64,000 nt of DNA, from positions 5,652,001 through 5,716,000 of the forward strand of contig NZ_CP049783.1 in assembly GCF_015710975.1 (NCBI RefSeq), read 5' to 3'. The notes beneath the pieces were generated by a model. The model made no database searches. It saw only the letters and a program-made list of their open reading frames with translations, and was not told where the DNA came from. Positions 26,519-35,462 of the stretch are shown piece by piece. Within the stretch, counting starts at the first letter, position 1, and the number at the start of each line of letters is the position of its first letter. A program made the position numbers and the translations under genes. This DNA comes from Paenibacillus polymyxa (GTDB taxonomy: Bacteria; Bacillota; Bacilli; Paenibacillales; Paenibacillaceae).

Positions 26519-27361
26519 TTAACCCTTGACACCAGAAATGGCAACCGACTCAATAATTTGTTTCTGGAAGATTAGGAATATAATCAACACAGGTAACAAG
26601 GCTATAATGGAAGCCGCCATAATAAGTGGATAGTCCGTCTGAATGGCGTAAGTCGCATTAAAATTCGCGATAACCAGCTGCAATGTCTGCGTTTCTGGTG
26701 AGTTCAAGTAAATAATCGGTGCCAAGTAATCGTTCCAAATTCCCATAAACCATAAAATTAGCTGTGCCGCAACTGCCGGCTTAATGAGCGGAAACGTAAT
26801 CGATGAATAAAGTCGGAAATAAGAGCTTCCGTCAATTTTAGCAGCTTCGATAATAGCATCCGGTACACTGAGCAAATACTGCCGCAAGAAAAAGATCATG
26901 ACTACATTACCGAACAAGCCGGGAACGATCAGAGGCAACAGCGTATCTACCCAGCCAAGTTTGGAGAACATCATAAATTGTGGAATCATAACTGTTGGGT
27001 AAGGAATCATCATGGATGCGATGAGTGCCAAAAACAGCTTGTTTTTATGAGGGAATCTCAGCTTTGCGAATGCAAAAGCGGCCACACTAGAGGTGAAAGT
27101 ACCCACAACCGTGACACTTACAGCCACAATCACGCTGTTCTTGATCCCGCTTAACAGGGGACCTGCCTCCCAAATTTCCTTGTACTTACCAAACTGAAAC
27201 ACCTCTGGTATCCATACTGGTGGAAGTGCAAAGACATCCTGCTTTTCTTTTACCGAAGTGGACAACATCCAAAGCAACGGCGCGATCATCGCAATCGCTC
27301 CAATCGCCAGTACAATAAAGATAATGATATTGGTAACTTTCGTTTTTTGACTATGGGACAT
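26519..27361 (-). CDS. araQ: ABC sugar transporter permease, AraQ/MalG type
   Basis: 280 residues, six membrane helices. The EAA loop is EAAKIDGSSYFRLYSSITFPLIKPA (about residues 186-210), which contacts the ATPase. No ATPase gene is in the cluster; such CUT1 systems share the MsmX-type ATPase encoded elsewhere (family knowledge). AAAGGAG lies before the ATG at 27361; a GTG four codons upstream overlaps that site. It is 27 bp downstream of the araP-like gene. The symbol is by analogy with B. subtilis araQ because of the arabinanases next door. Confidence 0.82.
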   Translation of the reverse strand: MSHSQKTKVTNIIIFIVLAIGAIAMIAPLLWMLSTSVKEKQDVFALPPVWIPEVFQFGKYKEIWEAGPLLSGIKNSVIVAVSVTVVGTFTSSVAAFAFAKLRFPHKNKLFLALIASMMIPYPTVMIPQFMMFSKLGWVDTLLPLIVPGLFGNVVMIFFLRQYLLSVPDAIIEAAKIDGSSYFRLYSSITFPLIKPAVAAQLILWFMGIWNDYLAPIIYLNSPETQTLQLVIANFNATYAIQTDYPLIMAASIIALLPVLIIFLIFQKQIIESVAISGVKG

Positions 27362-27388
27362 AACCAGCTTCACTCCTTTCCGCGAAAA

Positions 27389-28279
27389 TCAATCCCCATC
27401 AAAGGATGATTTTTCATTCATTTTAAATTGAATCAAAGTTACGATAAAAATGAAGATGCCGAGAATCATAGCCATCGCGGAGGCATATCCCATTTGCAGG
27501 TTTTTGAATGCCTTATCCCAAATATAGAAGACAATTGAGGCCGATGAATATTCTGGACCCCCTGTAGGTGTCATAATGTTCATTTCAGTAAAGATTTGCG
27601 AACCACCAATAATGTTGGTAACGACCAGGAAGAAGGTTACTGGTTTTACCATTGGCCATGTAATATTGCGGAACATTTGGAATCCGCTAGCTCCGTCCAG
27701 CTCTGCTGCTTCATAATAAGAGCGAGATACACTTTGCAGTGCGGCCAGATACAGCAACATTGTATATCCGAGACCTTTCCATACGGTCATGAGAATCAGG
27801 GCCGGTTTGACTGTATCCTTATCCATCAGCCAGTTAGGTCCTTTAATACCGAACAATTCAAGGAATTGGTTCACCAAACCATAATCTCCGTTGTAGGCCC
27901 AGTTCCACATAATAGAAACGGCAGCCAACGAAGAAATGACCGGAATATAATAGATCACACGAAATGTTGTCGTACCTGGAATCTTGCGATTCAGTCCCAG
28001 TGCCAGCAGTAAAGCTAGTACAAGACCGATTGGAATACCCAACATTAAGAAAAGAGTATTGTACATCGATTTGTAAAAGAGTTCGTCGCTAAATAAATCC
28101 TTAAAATTATCCAACCCAATAAAGTTCATTTGTCCTAATCCGTCCCAGTCTGTAAAAGAGCCGTATAACGAATAGACAAACGGGAACAACGTAAAGATTA
28201 GCAGACCGAGAATAGGTGGAAGAATAAATAAGTATCCATATATCTTCTCTTTGCGGTAGAGATTAGATTTGGTTATCAC
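27389..28279 (-). CDS. araP: ABC sugar transporter permease, AraP/MalF type
   Basis: 296 residues with six membrane helices. The EAA loop is in YEAAELDGASGFQMFRNITW (about residues 190-209). It pairs with the AraQ-like protein to form the channel for arabino-oligosaccharides. AGAGGTGA lies five bases before the GTG at 28279; a GTG at 28288 is inside that binding site, so I use 28279. A 92-bp gap with a stem-loop separates it from the binding-protein gene. Confidence 0.82.
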   Translation of the reverse strand: MITKSNLYRKEKIYGYLFILPPILGLLIFTLFPFVYSLYGSFTDWDGLGQMNFIGLDNFKDLFSDELFYKSMYNTLFLMLGIPIGLVLALLLALGLNRKIPGTTTFRVIYYIPVISSLAAVSIMWNWAYNGDYGLVNQFLELFGIKGPNWLMDKDTVKPALILMTVWKGLGYTMLLYLAALQSVSRSYYEAAELDGASGFQMFRNITWPMVKPVTFFLVVTNIIGGSQIFTEMNIMTPTGGPEYSSASIVFYIWDKAFKNLQMGYASAMAMILGIFIFIVTLIQFKMNEKSSFDGD

Positions 28280-28311
28280 AGGGCTCACCTCTGTTTCTGA
28301 TTTGGAATGAA

Positions 28312-28351
28312 GATGATGTTAGCAGCATGATATTCAGCCACTAACATCATC
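28312..28351 (-). other. Intercistronic stem-loop between araN- and araP-like genes
   Basis: GATGATGTTAG (28312-28322) pairs perfectly with CTAACATCATC (28341-28351). The minus strand has no T-run after it, so it probably protects the upstream binding-protein message or acts as a partial terminator, as in other sugar ABC operons. Confidence 0.65.
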
Positions 28352-28371
28352 CTTTTCCCTCTATTTACGCA

Positions 28372-29715
28372 TTATTTCTGTGATTTTTTCTCTTGCTCCA
28401 CCGCTTTATCCAGCAGTTTCTGCATCTTCGGTTGTTCTTGCTTCACATAATCTGCTGCCGTAATTTTGCCATCCAGCACAGGTTGGATATCTGTGAAGAA
28501 AATATCGTACCATTCTGCGTTATACGTATAGTTACCTGGTAATGCACGTCCATAGTCTTTTACGATATCAATAAATTCTTGTTTGTTGTTAGGCTTTGTT
28601 TTTGTATCTTTGACCCACTCATCAGCCATATCCAGCAGATTCGGAATCTGTACCTTGGCATCTACGAGCTGCTTCATGCCTTCTTTGGAAGTAGTCAGAT
28701 AGTTAACCAATTCTACAGCTTCATCCGGATATTTTGTTTTAGAGGAAACACCGATACCCAGAGAACCAATCCATGTTGCCGGTTTGCCAGTCGATCCAGT
28801 TGGGAAAGGCAACAAATCATATTCGAATGGCAGTTTTTCAAATGTACTCATATCCCAAGGCCCTACTGGGAAGAACGCCATTTCGCCTTTCATCCAGCGT
28901 TGATATGTGTCCAATGTTTGTGATTGTTCAATGCCAGGTGTAATTTTATATTTGTTTTGCATATCAGCAAAGAACTGAAGCGCTTCCGCAAATTTCGGAT
29001 CATCAATCGTTACTTTAGTTTTGCTCTCATCCAGCCAATCAGCGCCATTACTCCATACAAAGGCTTGCAATGCCCACTGAACGTTAAAACCTGTTCCGTA
29101 TTGATCTGGTTTGCCGTCACCGTTAGTATCTTTGGTCAGCTCTTGGTTAACCTTAATGAACTCATCCCATGTGTACGGTTTGTCTTTGTCAGGCAATGGA
29201 ACACCTGCTTTTTCAAACATGGTTTTGTTATAACCCAAAGCGAATGGACCCAAGTCCTTCGGCATACCGTAAATATTTCCTTGACCGGCCATTTTACCGT
29301 CATAGCGATACAAATCCACACCGTATTTCCAGATGTTATCCAGATTTATATCCTTGCTCTTCTCAATATAAGGTGTCAGATCCTTCAACACCCCACTGTT
29401 AACATAAGCTTTCAAATCCCCAGGGGCAAAATAAAAGATATCTGGAAGATTGTTACCTGTAATTGCAGCTCTAAGCTTTGTAGCATATTGGTCTGCTGCC
29501 GTCACGACCATTTTAACCTTTACACCAGGATGTTCTTCTTCAAATTTCTTGATAACATCCTTATAAGCCTTCTGCTCATCCGTTCCTCCACGGAACATGA
29601 AAGTTAATTCCTTGCTTCCATCGCTACTGGAACTTCCTCCACTACAGCCTGCCAGTGCAGCAACCATCAACAACAGAACAACCATTGTTAGTGCAAAACC
29701 TTTTTTCTTTGTCAA
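28372..29715 (-). CDS. araN: ABC sugar-binding lipoprotein, AraN type
   Basis: 447 residues. The signal peptide ends at lipobox ALAGC (Cys 24), so it is anchored on the outer face. It is a family 1 extracellular sugar-binding protein: [29 protein letters not shown] and [17 protein letters not shown] are typical. It delivers arabino-oligosaccharides to the AraP/AraQ-type permeases (inferred from the neighbouring arabinanases). The start is TTG at 29715 with AGGAGGGG upstream. It is the first gene of the leftward five-gene operon. Confidence 0.88.
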   Translation of the reverse strand: MTKKKGFALTMVVLLLMVAALAGCSGGSSSSDGSKELTFMFRGGTDEQKAYKDVIKKFEEEHPGVKVKMVVTAADQYATKLRAAITGNNLPDIFYFAPGDLKAYVNSGVLKDLTPYIEKSKDINLDNIWKYGVDLYRYDGKMAGQGNIYGMPKDLGPFALGYNKTMFEKAGVPLPDKDKPYTWDEFIKVNQELTKDTNGDGKPDQYGTGFNVQWALQAFVWSNGADWLDESKTKVTIDDPKFAEALQFFADMQNKYKITPGIEQSQTLDTYQRWMKGEMAFFPVGPWDMSTFEKLPFEYDLLPFPTGSTGKPATWIGSLGIGVSSKTKYPDEAVELVNYLTTSKEGMKQLVDAKVQIPNLLDMADEWVKDTKTKPNNKQEFIDIVKDYGRALPGNYTYNAEWYDIFFTDIQPVLDGKITAADYVKQEQPKMQKLLDKAVEQEKKSQK

Positions 29716-29851
29716 CGCGACCCCTCCTAAAATTAAAATGAAACCGCATACATTAAGTGTTAAAATAACTTCATACCACTCGGCCTAATCTTTAACTGTG
29801 CGGTACACAACCCGTTGTTGATTGCCGCTGTGATTATCATCCCTCTCATGT

Positions 29852-29880
29852 ACCATATAATTAACATTTACCTTTATCAA
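29852..29880 (-). promoter_or_regulatory. Possible promoter of the arabinan operon
   Basis: TTGATA (29880-29875), 17-bp spacer, TATGGT (29857-29852) on the minus strand, about 135 bp upstream of the araN-type start. The -10 is poor. Between here and 30225 the DNA is very AT-rich and has no gene. Confidence 0.4.
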
Positions 29881-30177
29881 TAATGAATTCGTTTACAAAT
29901 AAAATATAGCACGCCATTCTACGGTTCGTCAATGCATTTTTCAATCTTTTTAAATAATTATAAAACATAGATTGGAGTAACTTAAAAAGCAAAATTAAAT
30001 CGTTTTTAAGTATATTTTCGCAATGAATACTAAATAAAATACTTAAATACGATGTATTTTATAAAAAAGGATTTATTTTAGAACACCATTTCCTCTCTTC
30101 TTCTTTTAGTAAAAAAAATTTACAGAAAAGCAGTTTACTTCTTTTTGATTTTATTTTAACATAAATCAAAGTAAAAA

Positions 30178-30191
30178 TATAAGCGCTTACA
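30178..30191. promoter_or_regulatory. cre-like CcpA site before the HTH regulator
   Basis: TATAAGCGCTTACA matches the cre consensus TGWAANCGNTNWCA with one mismatch at position 2. It lies 35 bp upstream of the regulator start in the divergent region, so catabolite repression of the regulator, the operon or both is plausible. Confidence 0.55.
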
Positions 30192-30225
30192 TTACATTTT
30201 TTATAGATAAGGATGGGCTATAGCT

Positions 30226-31155
30226 ATGATTTATATTAAGGACTTAATGTCGGGGTTAGATATTTTCAAAGCACTGGGCTCGGAAATTCGCATTCAAATT
30301 CTTGAGTTACTTGCTGTTCAAGGACAAAGTATGAATGATATTGCGAGCAAGCTAAATTTGAGCAACGGCACCATTACGATGCATATTCGCAAACTGGAAG
30401 AATGCGGGCTTGTGGAAATCAATACGGTAAGCGGTAAACACGGGACCCGAAAAATGTGCTATTTAAATAAGGAAAAGCTAATGGTAGATCTGCGCAGCAG
30501 AGAACAAAAAAATGTGTATGAGGTAGAAATTCGTATCGGTCATTATAGTAACTACCAGGCGGTTCCTACTTGTGGATTAGTGACCAAAGACAGCATTATC
30601 GGCGATTTTGATGATCCACGCTATTTTGCAGATCCCGCGCGACTGGACTCTGAAATGATCTGGATGGCAGAGGGCTTTCTGGAATACCGCATTCCTAACT
30701 ACTTAAAAGCGAATCAATCCTTTACCGAAATTCAATTTTCCGCAGAGCTGGGATCAGAAGCACCGTGTTATTGTGAGGACTATCCGTCTGATATTTGTTT
30801 TCATATAAATGATATTGCTATCGGTCACTGGACGAGCCCAGGCGATTTTGGAGCTGTTCCCGGGGTCCTCAATCCTGATTGGTGGCCCCCACACTTGAAT
30901 CAATACGGCATGCTGAAGTTAATTCGCATCAACCAGCATGGAAGCTTCATTGACGGGTGCCGTATATCAGAAGTCACCATAGACGATATTGGACTTGATT
31001 ACAAAAGCGATATTACACTGCGTTTATCCGTATCTGATCAATCGCAAAACAAAGGAGGACTCACTATTTTTGGTAAAAGATTCGGAAATTTCGGCCAAGA
31101 TTTGCTTGTGCGCGTGCTTTACGATGTACACGAAGAAGATAACTCCAACTCCTAA
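30226..31155 (+). CDS. ArsR-like HTH regulator with a long C-terminal sensor domain
   Basis: 309 residues. A winged HTH of ArsR/GntR-like type occupies about residues 8-85 (FKALGSEIRIQILELLA, SMNDIASKLNLSNGTITMHI). Residues ~90-300 form a beta-rich domain with paired Cys (CYCEDYPSDIC) and many Trp/Pro, not a metal-ArsR feature. It faces the arabinan operon, so a sugar-responsive regulator of that operon is the likely role (inference). AAGGATGG lies about 10 bases before the ATG. Family length is about three times a classic ArsR. Confidence 0.75.
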   Translation: MIYIKDLMSGLDIFKALGSEIRIQILELLAVQGQSMNDIASKLNLSNGTITMHIRKLEECGLVEINTVSGKHGTRKMCYLNKEKLMVDLRSREQKNVYEVEIRIGHYSNYQAVPTCGLVTKDSIIGDFDDPRYFADPARLDSEMIWMAEGFLEYRIPNYLKANQSFTEIQFSAELGSEAPCYCEDYPSDICFHINDIAIGHWTSPGDFGAVPGVLNPDWWPPHLNQYGMLKLIRINQHGSFIDGCRISEVTIDDIGLDYKSDITLRLSVSDQSQNKGGLTIFGKRFGNFGQDLLVRVLYDVHEEDNSNS

Positions 31156-31166
31156 TTCGCCACAGA

Positions 31167-31210
31167 TAAAAGGCCGAAGTCTGTATTCATTGAATACATG
31201 TCCTCGGCCT
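31167..31210 (-). terminator. Terminator between the regulator and the DUF1361 gene
   Basis: AGGCCGAAG (31171-31179) pairs with CCTCGGCCT (31202-31210) apart from one offset; the minus strand ends in TTTT. It serves the leftward DUF1361 gene and perhaps the regulator from the other side. Confidence 0.7.
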
Positions 31211-31215
31211 AAATC

Positions 31216-31917
31216 CTAATCTTCACTTAAAGAGATATAAATAAATAGATAAAAGATGATTGCCATCCCAAACACCAGCCAGCTAAAGGACAGCAAATGA
31301 AGCTTCTCCCCTGCATGTACTGCCCATCTCCAAAGATCCGCAAAAAGCACCAGCGGTTGCAGCAACACATCCCAGCTATTCCAGCGGGCAAATCTGCCTA
31401 TATACACACCTATGCTGGCCAGCCATAACATCACAAAAACTACAGCCCATGCAAGCCAACCTGAACAAATCTTCCTCAACATACGATGGATCATCAATAC
31501 ACAAAGGGATGTAAGAAAAAGACCAATTCCAGCGGCCGAAAAGGACGTAAATAAGATTAGCCAAAATTGAGTATTCAACCAAAAACGCGTACCAGGAATC
31601 ACATCGTACAAACGGAATGCATGCAGTAGTTCGGTCACTAAATAAAGAGCATTCGGCAGAAAAAACAACCATACCCATGCGGCGAAAAATAAAAGAATAT
31701 TTCTTACTTTTGCATTTCGCAATCTGTATAACGCCACCATGAACAATGAAATAAACACCGGAACCCATGCCAGGAATATATCCCAGTACAGAAATTGATA
31801 TATTCTCGTCCCGCTTGTGGACTGTAGATACATAATGAGTCCGAAACAGCCCAACGTAGCTACAAGCATCACCCCCAACAAACCGGGCAGCTTGTAACCC
31901 TTCCTTCTTAACAGCAA
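31216..31917 (-). CDS. DUF1361 integral membrane protein (second copy)
   Basis: 233 residues with about six hydrophobic helices. WDIFLAWVPVFISLF, FLPNALYLVTELLHAF and GVYIGRFARWNSWDVL correspond one-to-one with motifs of the DUF1361 protein at 4489-5229, but the rest has diverged. The function is unknown. The start is TTG at 31917 with AGGAGG 11 bases upstream; an ATG nearer that site is out of frame and stops after four codons. A weak cre-like sequence lies near 31975. Confidence 0.78.
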   Translation of the reverse strand: MLLRRKGYKLPGLLGVMLVATLGCFGLIMYLQSTSGTRIYQFLYWDIFLAWVPVFISLFMVALYRLRNAKVRNILLFFAAWVWLFFLPNALYLVTELLHAFRLYDVIPGTRFWLNTQFWLILFTSFSAAGIGLFLTSLCVLMIHRMLRKICSGWLAWAVVFVMLWLASIGVYIGRFARWNSWDVLLQPLVLFADLWRWAVHAGEKLHLLSFSWLVFGMAIIFYLFIYISLSED

Positions 31918-32008
31918 ACTTCCATCTACCTCCTGCCTAATAACGGCGTATTTACGTCTCTTCAGTTCTCTCTTATAGCGCTTTCACATTTAGAAAGAGG
32001 GCTTTTAT

Positions 32009-32617
32009 TTATTCCACGTTTCGTATATCCTCGAACACATGATCTGTTATCGTCAAAGTATCAAAGGTAACATTACACCCCTCCCCTACCGGAGACTGTG
32101 CGACAACCCCAACTTTTAGCTGGCTGGGAACATTCATGCCAAAATATCTGGCCAGTTTCCAATGTTGACCATCCGAGGAATAATGAAAGGCAAAGCAATT
32201 TCCAGCTCGTGTTACTCGCAAATATGGATTAGAAGCATCCATCGCCCCCGATATACAATCATCGGATGTATCCCGTGTGACCACACTAAGGATCGAGGGG
32301 GTATTCTCAAAGTATTCAAAGCATACCTTAGCCCAATGAGTATCATCCGCCATCACCATCAAGCATCCTGAATCATAGGGCTGCTTCATATCGACACGAA
32401 CCCTCGTCCAGATTGTAAAATCTCCATGTAGGGTGGTATGCAAAAAAGGAGCGGACGATTTGATAACTCCGCCGGACGGATCTCTAAAAAAATCTGCCTG
32501 TGAAGGTGCAGAGACTTGTAAAGCCTTGGATTCATCGAAGCTCCATACAGTTGGTTCGTTGATCCACCTCCATCCTTGAGGCAAAACCTTTTCGTTAAAG
32601 CCTTCAAATACATTCAT
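32009..32617 (-). CDS. DUF1349 domain protein (concanavalin-like fold)
   Basis: 202 residues. WRWINEPTVWSF, DFFRDPSGG, VRVDMKQPYDSGCLMVM and WAKVCFEYFENTPSILSVVTR are typical of DUF1349 proteins, which have a lectin-like beta sandwich and are often annotated after YSG1-type regulators. No signal peptide. Biochemical role unknown; a carbohydrate ligand is a guess from the fold. The frame is open 95 codons further upstream, but that part lies across a T-box leader on the other strand and lacks a start site; GAGGGA precedes the ATG at 32617. Confidence 0.78.
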   Translation of the reverse strand: MNVFEGFNEKVLPQGWRWINEPTVWSFDESKALQVSAPSQADFFRDPSGGVIKSSAPFLHTTLHGDFTIWTRVRVDMKQPYDSGCLMVMADDTHWAKVCFEYFENTPSILSVVTRDTSDDCISGAMDASNPYLRVTRAGNCFAFHYSSDGQHWKLARYFGMNVPSQLKVGVVAQSPVGEGCNVTFDTLTITDHVFEDIRNVE

Positions 32618-32756
32618 ATGGACACCATCCCTCTCTAGCCAATATAGTCTTAACACAGTGAAATTTTGGGGCAGAATTCCCCATGATACCACTATATACG
32701 TAATCTTCCAGTCGTCAATGATGATGCTTCTGTCTTCCAGAATTATAAAAAAAGAC

Positions 32757-32785
32757 TTGCTATTCTGAAATGTTGTGCTTATAAT
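32757..32785 (+). promoter_or_regulatory. Promoter of the T-box transcript
   Basis: TTGCTA (32757-32762), exactly 17 bp, TATAAT (32780-32785). Transcription should begin near 32792, just ahead of the T-box leader. Confidence 0.7.
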
Positions 32786-32791
32786 TACACC

Positions 32792-33066
32792 TAAATTGAT
32801 ACGGTAACAAATTTCAATGACGAGAACGAGTAAGCTATACAGCGGATTTGCAGAGAGTTGGGGCAGGTGAAAGCCAACATTCCGAGGGTAGCTGAACGCC
32901 ATCTCTGAGAAGCGGGTTGAACCTGAAGTAAGCTCTGCCGCCTTTCCAGCGTTAACCGGAACACGTATTGATGGATACGTGAACAGAGTGTCATTTCCTA
33001 TGGAATGAAACTAGGGTGGTAACACGGGTATAAACTCGTCCCTTTTACAGGGGCGGGTTTTTTTGT
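32792..33066 (+). promoter_or_regulatory. T-box leader (tRNA-sensing riboswitch), probable alanine specifier
   Basis: The T-box sequence AGGGTGGTAACACGGG is at 33013-33028, followed by a terminator (stem 33032-33056, then seven Ts). Stem I shows GAGTA, the CAGAGAG and GGCAGGTGAAAGCC apical elements and the GAAC strand. AGCTA and TAGCT close the specifier loop, GAGA and TCTC lie below it. GCC at 32898-32900, followed by a conserved purine (A), reads as an alanine codon. The UGGU of the T-box fits discriminator A of tRNA-Ala. CGC or ATC are less consistent readings. Confidence 0.92.
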
Positions 33067-33088
33067 TTTTCAATAAGGAGGAATCAAC

Positions 33089-34273
33089 ATGACAAATGTA
33101 TCGACAGCAGTATCTATAACTGATTTTTTGACTCCGGCTGTACGGGAAATGCCGCCTTCAGGTATCCGTCGGTTTTTTGAATATAGTGCAGGCAGAAAAG
33201 ATATCGTATCGCTTGGTGTCGGTGAACCGGATTTTATAACCCCTCAACATGTGAGAAAGGCCTGTATCACAGCACTGGAAAATGGTAAAACCTCATACAC
33301 ACCCAATGCAGGTCTCCCTGAGCTTCGCGAGGAAATTGCCGGATATCTGGAGAGCAGCTTCAGTACATCCTATAACCCGGCAGATGAAATCATGGTCACT
33401 GTTGGCAGCAGTGAAGCATTGGATTTGGCGCTACGCGCCCTCATCACAACACACGATGAAATACTCATACCAGCACCCTGTTATATTTCGTATTCGCCTA
33501 TCACATTTTTGAACGGAGGACATACCGTAACGGTTGAAACGTCTGCCGACCAGCAGTTTAAGCTGACAGCTGAGGCGCTCAAATCCAAGCTGACTCCACG
33601 ATCCAAAGTGCTTATTCTCTGTTATCCGAACAACCCGACAGGCGGGGTGATGACCTATGAGGATTGGCTACCCATTGCCCGTCTGGTTGAGGAGCATAAT
33701 CTTATTGTCATATCGGACGAAATTTATGCTGAATTGACCTATGGACAGCAGCATGTAAGTTTCGCTTCTCTGCCAGGAATGAAAGAACGCACCCTGCTCA
33801 TCAGCGGCTTTTCCAAAGCATTTGCCATGACAGGCTGGAGGGTAGGCTATGTATGCGGTCCGAAAGAATTGATTTCAGCCATGCTGAAAATCCATCAGTA
33901 TACAGCCATGTGCGCTCCTATTATCGGGCAAATTGCCGCGATTGAATCCCTGCGCAACGGGCTAGAGGAGAAAGATCGTATGATGGAGTCCTATAATCAA
34001 CGTCGAAAATGGTTCGTTGCCGGCCTATGTCAGACAGGACTTCCATGTCATGAACCAAACGGTACCTTCTATGCTTTTCCTTCCATTGTGCACACAGGGT
34101 TAAGCTCAGAACAGTTTGCCAAGCGACTGTTGGAAGAAGAAGGAGTTATTACGGTTCCCGGTTCTGCATTCGGCCCAGGCGGCGAAGGTTTTATCCGCTG
34201 CTCGTATGCGTCATCGCGTGAACAGTTGGAAATGGCTCTGGAACGCATCAGCGTATTCCTGAAACGCCTGTAA
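33089..34273 (+). CDS. PLP-dependent aminotransferase class I (PatA-like), T-box controlled
   Basis: 394 residues. GVGEPDFITPQHV, NAGLPELREEIA, CYPNNPTGGVM, SDEIYAELTY, SGFSKAFAMTGWRVGY (PLP Lys in SGFSKAF) and the C-terminal FIRCSYASS with its substrate Arg are all present. It moves an amino group between an amino acid and a 2-oxo acid. PatA-like enzymes are annotated as aspartate, aromatic or N-acetyl-diaminopimelate aminotransferases. The alanine-type T-box upstream points to alanine synthesis from pyruvate, which is inference. AAGGAGG precedes the ATG. Confidence 0.9.
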   Translation: MTNVSTAVSITDFLTPAVREMPPSGIRRFFEYSAGRKDIVSLGVGEPDFITPQHVRKACITALENGKTSYTPNAGLPELREEIAGYLESSFSTSYNPADEIMVTVGSSEALDLALRALITTHDEILIPAPCYISYSPITFLNGGHTVTVETSADQQFKLTAEALKSKLTPRSKVLILCYPNNPTGGVMTYEDWLPIARLVEEHNLIVISDEIYAELTYGQQHVSFASLPGMKERTLLISGFSKAFAMTGWRVGYVCGPKELISAMLKIHQYTAMCAPIIGQIAAIESLRNGLEEKDRMMESYNQRRKWFVAGLCQTGLPCHEPNGTFYAFPSIVHTGLSSEQFAKRLLEEEGVITVPGSAFGPGGEGFIRCSYASSREQLEMALERISVFLKRL

Positions 34274-34320
34274 ACCCGATTTTCCATAACATGGACTGAA
34301 CATGAGCATGGGGTGAACAT

Positions 34321-34794
34321 TTACTTCAGCAACTTCTGAATAAGCTTTTTCTGGTGTGTTGGCAAACCTTCCGGCCATTCCCCTACGCGGCAATAACAAA
34401 TGTCGGAGATTTCAGCGCTTGGTCGAAAGGTACCCGGGATCACCCGGCCTGTAAAAATAAGATCCACACGGTTCGGCAACTGGCCAAACTGGGCTTGCGC
34501 CAATGAGGTGATCTCTACCTCCAGCCCGGTTTCTTCCCGGACTTCGCGCCGCAGGGCAATTTCCGGCTGCTCTAGCTCCATCCAGCCGCCGGGAATCCCC
34601 CACGGCTGCTTCCGGTATACGTGCTTTAATAGCAGCACTTCCCCGGCCTCATTCGTGAAAATGCCCAGCACAGCAATTAAAAATTTATGTTGTGCCCGGT
34701 ACACCAAAGCATTTTTCAATCGAGTAAACGGCGTATGCTTATACATGAATACAAGCCAATCCCGCGGGATCTTATTTACCAGCTTAGCCAGCAT
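34321..34794 (-). CDS. Nudix hydrolase
   Basis: 157 residues. The Nudix box runs from GGWMELEQPEIALRREVREE onward (about residues 70-92, with REVREETGLEV), so the metal-binding Glu residues are intact. It cleaves a nucleoside diphosphate linked to another moiety; the substrate is unknown. TGGAGGTGTGTT precedes the ATG at 34794, choosing it over seven upstream codons. It lies 84 bp downstream of the macro-domain gene on the same strand, an association that fits ADP-ribose metabolism. Confidence 0.88.
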   Translation of the reverse strand: MLAKLVNKIPRDWLVFMYKHTPFTRLKNALVYRAQHKFLIAVLGIFTNEAGEVLLLKHVYRKQPWGIPGGWMELEQPEIALRREVREETGLEVEITSLAQAQFGQLPNRVDLIFTGRVIPGTFRPSAEISDICYCRVGEWPEGLPTHQKKLIQKLLK

Positions 34795-34878
34795 AACACA
34801 CCTCCAGTTGAGCACTCTTACATCAACTCATTCGTTGGATTAAGGTAAATGAGGAGCTTAAGTATGTATACTAAAAAA

Positions 34879-35430
34879 TTAATCTTTAGGTGACTGTAGC
34901 TTACGGCTATATAACTGAGCATTTTCCGCATCAAAACAAACAAAAATAATCTCATTCAACCCAGCATGTTCCTGTACAAAACATGTCACTTCCTGTATAG
35001 CAATCTCGGCCGCCTTTTCTTTTGGGAATCGGTAGATGCCTGTGCTGATATTGGGAAAAGCAATGCTGCTTGCATTCAATTCTAGAGCCAATTGCAGTGT
35101 ATGACGGTAGCATGTCGCCAATAGTTCTTCTTCCTGATGGTCGCCACCATTCCAGACTGGGCCGACCGTATGAACAACATATTGGGCATCCAGCTTGCCA
35201 GCCGTCGTATAAACCGCGCCTCCTACCGGACATCCCCCTTGTTTGTTTCTGATACGGACACAATCCTCCAATATAGCCGGACCACCAGCTCTATGAATCG
35301 CACCATCTACACCACCGCCACCCAGCAAGCTTGTATTTGCTGCATTGACGATAATATCCGCCTTACAACGGGTAATATCCCCTTGCACCACACGTATGAT
35401 CACGTTAAATCGTTCAATTTGGGTATCCAT
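34879..35430 (-). CDS. Macro domain protein, O-acetyl-ADP-ribose deacetylase type
   Basis: 183 residues. DIIVNAANTSLLGGGGVDGAIH with the catalytic-loop Asn and Asp, QGGCPVGGAVYTTAG, and ISTGIYRFPKEKAAE match MacroD-type (YmdB-like) hydrolases. These deacetylate O-acetyl-ADP-ribose or remove ADP-ribose from acidic residues. Soluble, cytoplasmic. AAGGAGGATCA precedes the ATG. Downstream on the same strand lies the Nudix gene, which may process the ADP-ribose released (inference). Confidence 0.92.
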   Translation of the reverse strand: MDTQIERFNVIIRVVQGDITRCKADIIVNAANTSLLGGGGVDGAIHRAGGPAILEDCVRIRNKQGGCPVGGAVYTTAGKLDAQYVVHTVGPVWNGGDHQEEELLATCYRHTLQLALELNASSIAFPNISTGIYRFPKEKAAEIAIQEVTCFVQEHAGLNEIIFVCFDAENAQLYSRKLQSPKD

Positions 35431-35462
35431 TGATCCTCCTTCTCTTCTAAAAACCAGCTTTG

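Noticed and set aside
28924..29607. 227-residue open frame antisense to the araN-like gene
   Set aside because: Rich in Ile, Phe and Cys without a binding site; shadow of the SBP coding sequence.
32618..32902. N-terminal extension of the DUF1349 gene over the T-box leader
   Set aside because: The extension lies across the T-box on the other strand, has no start signal, and DUF1349 proteins are about 200 residues long.
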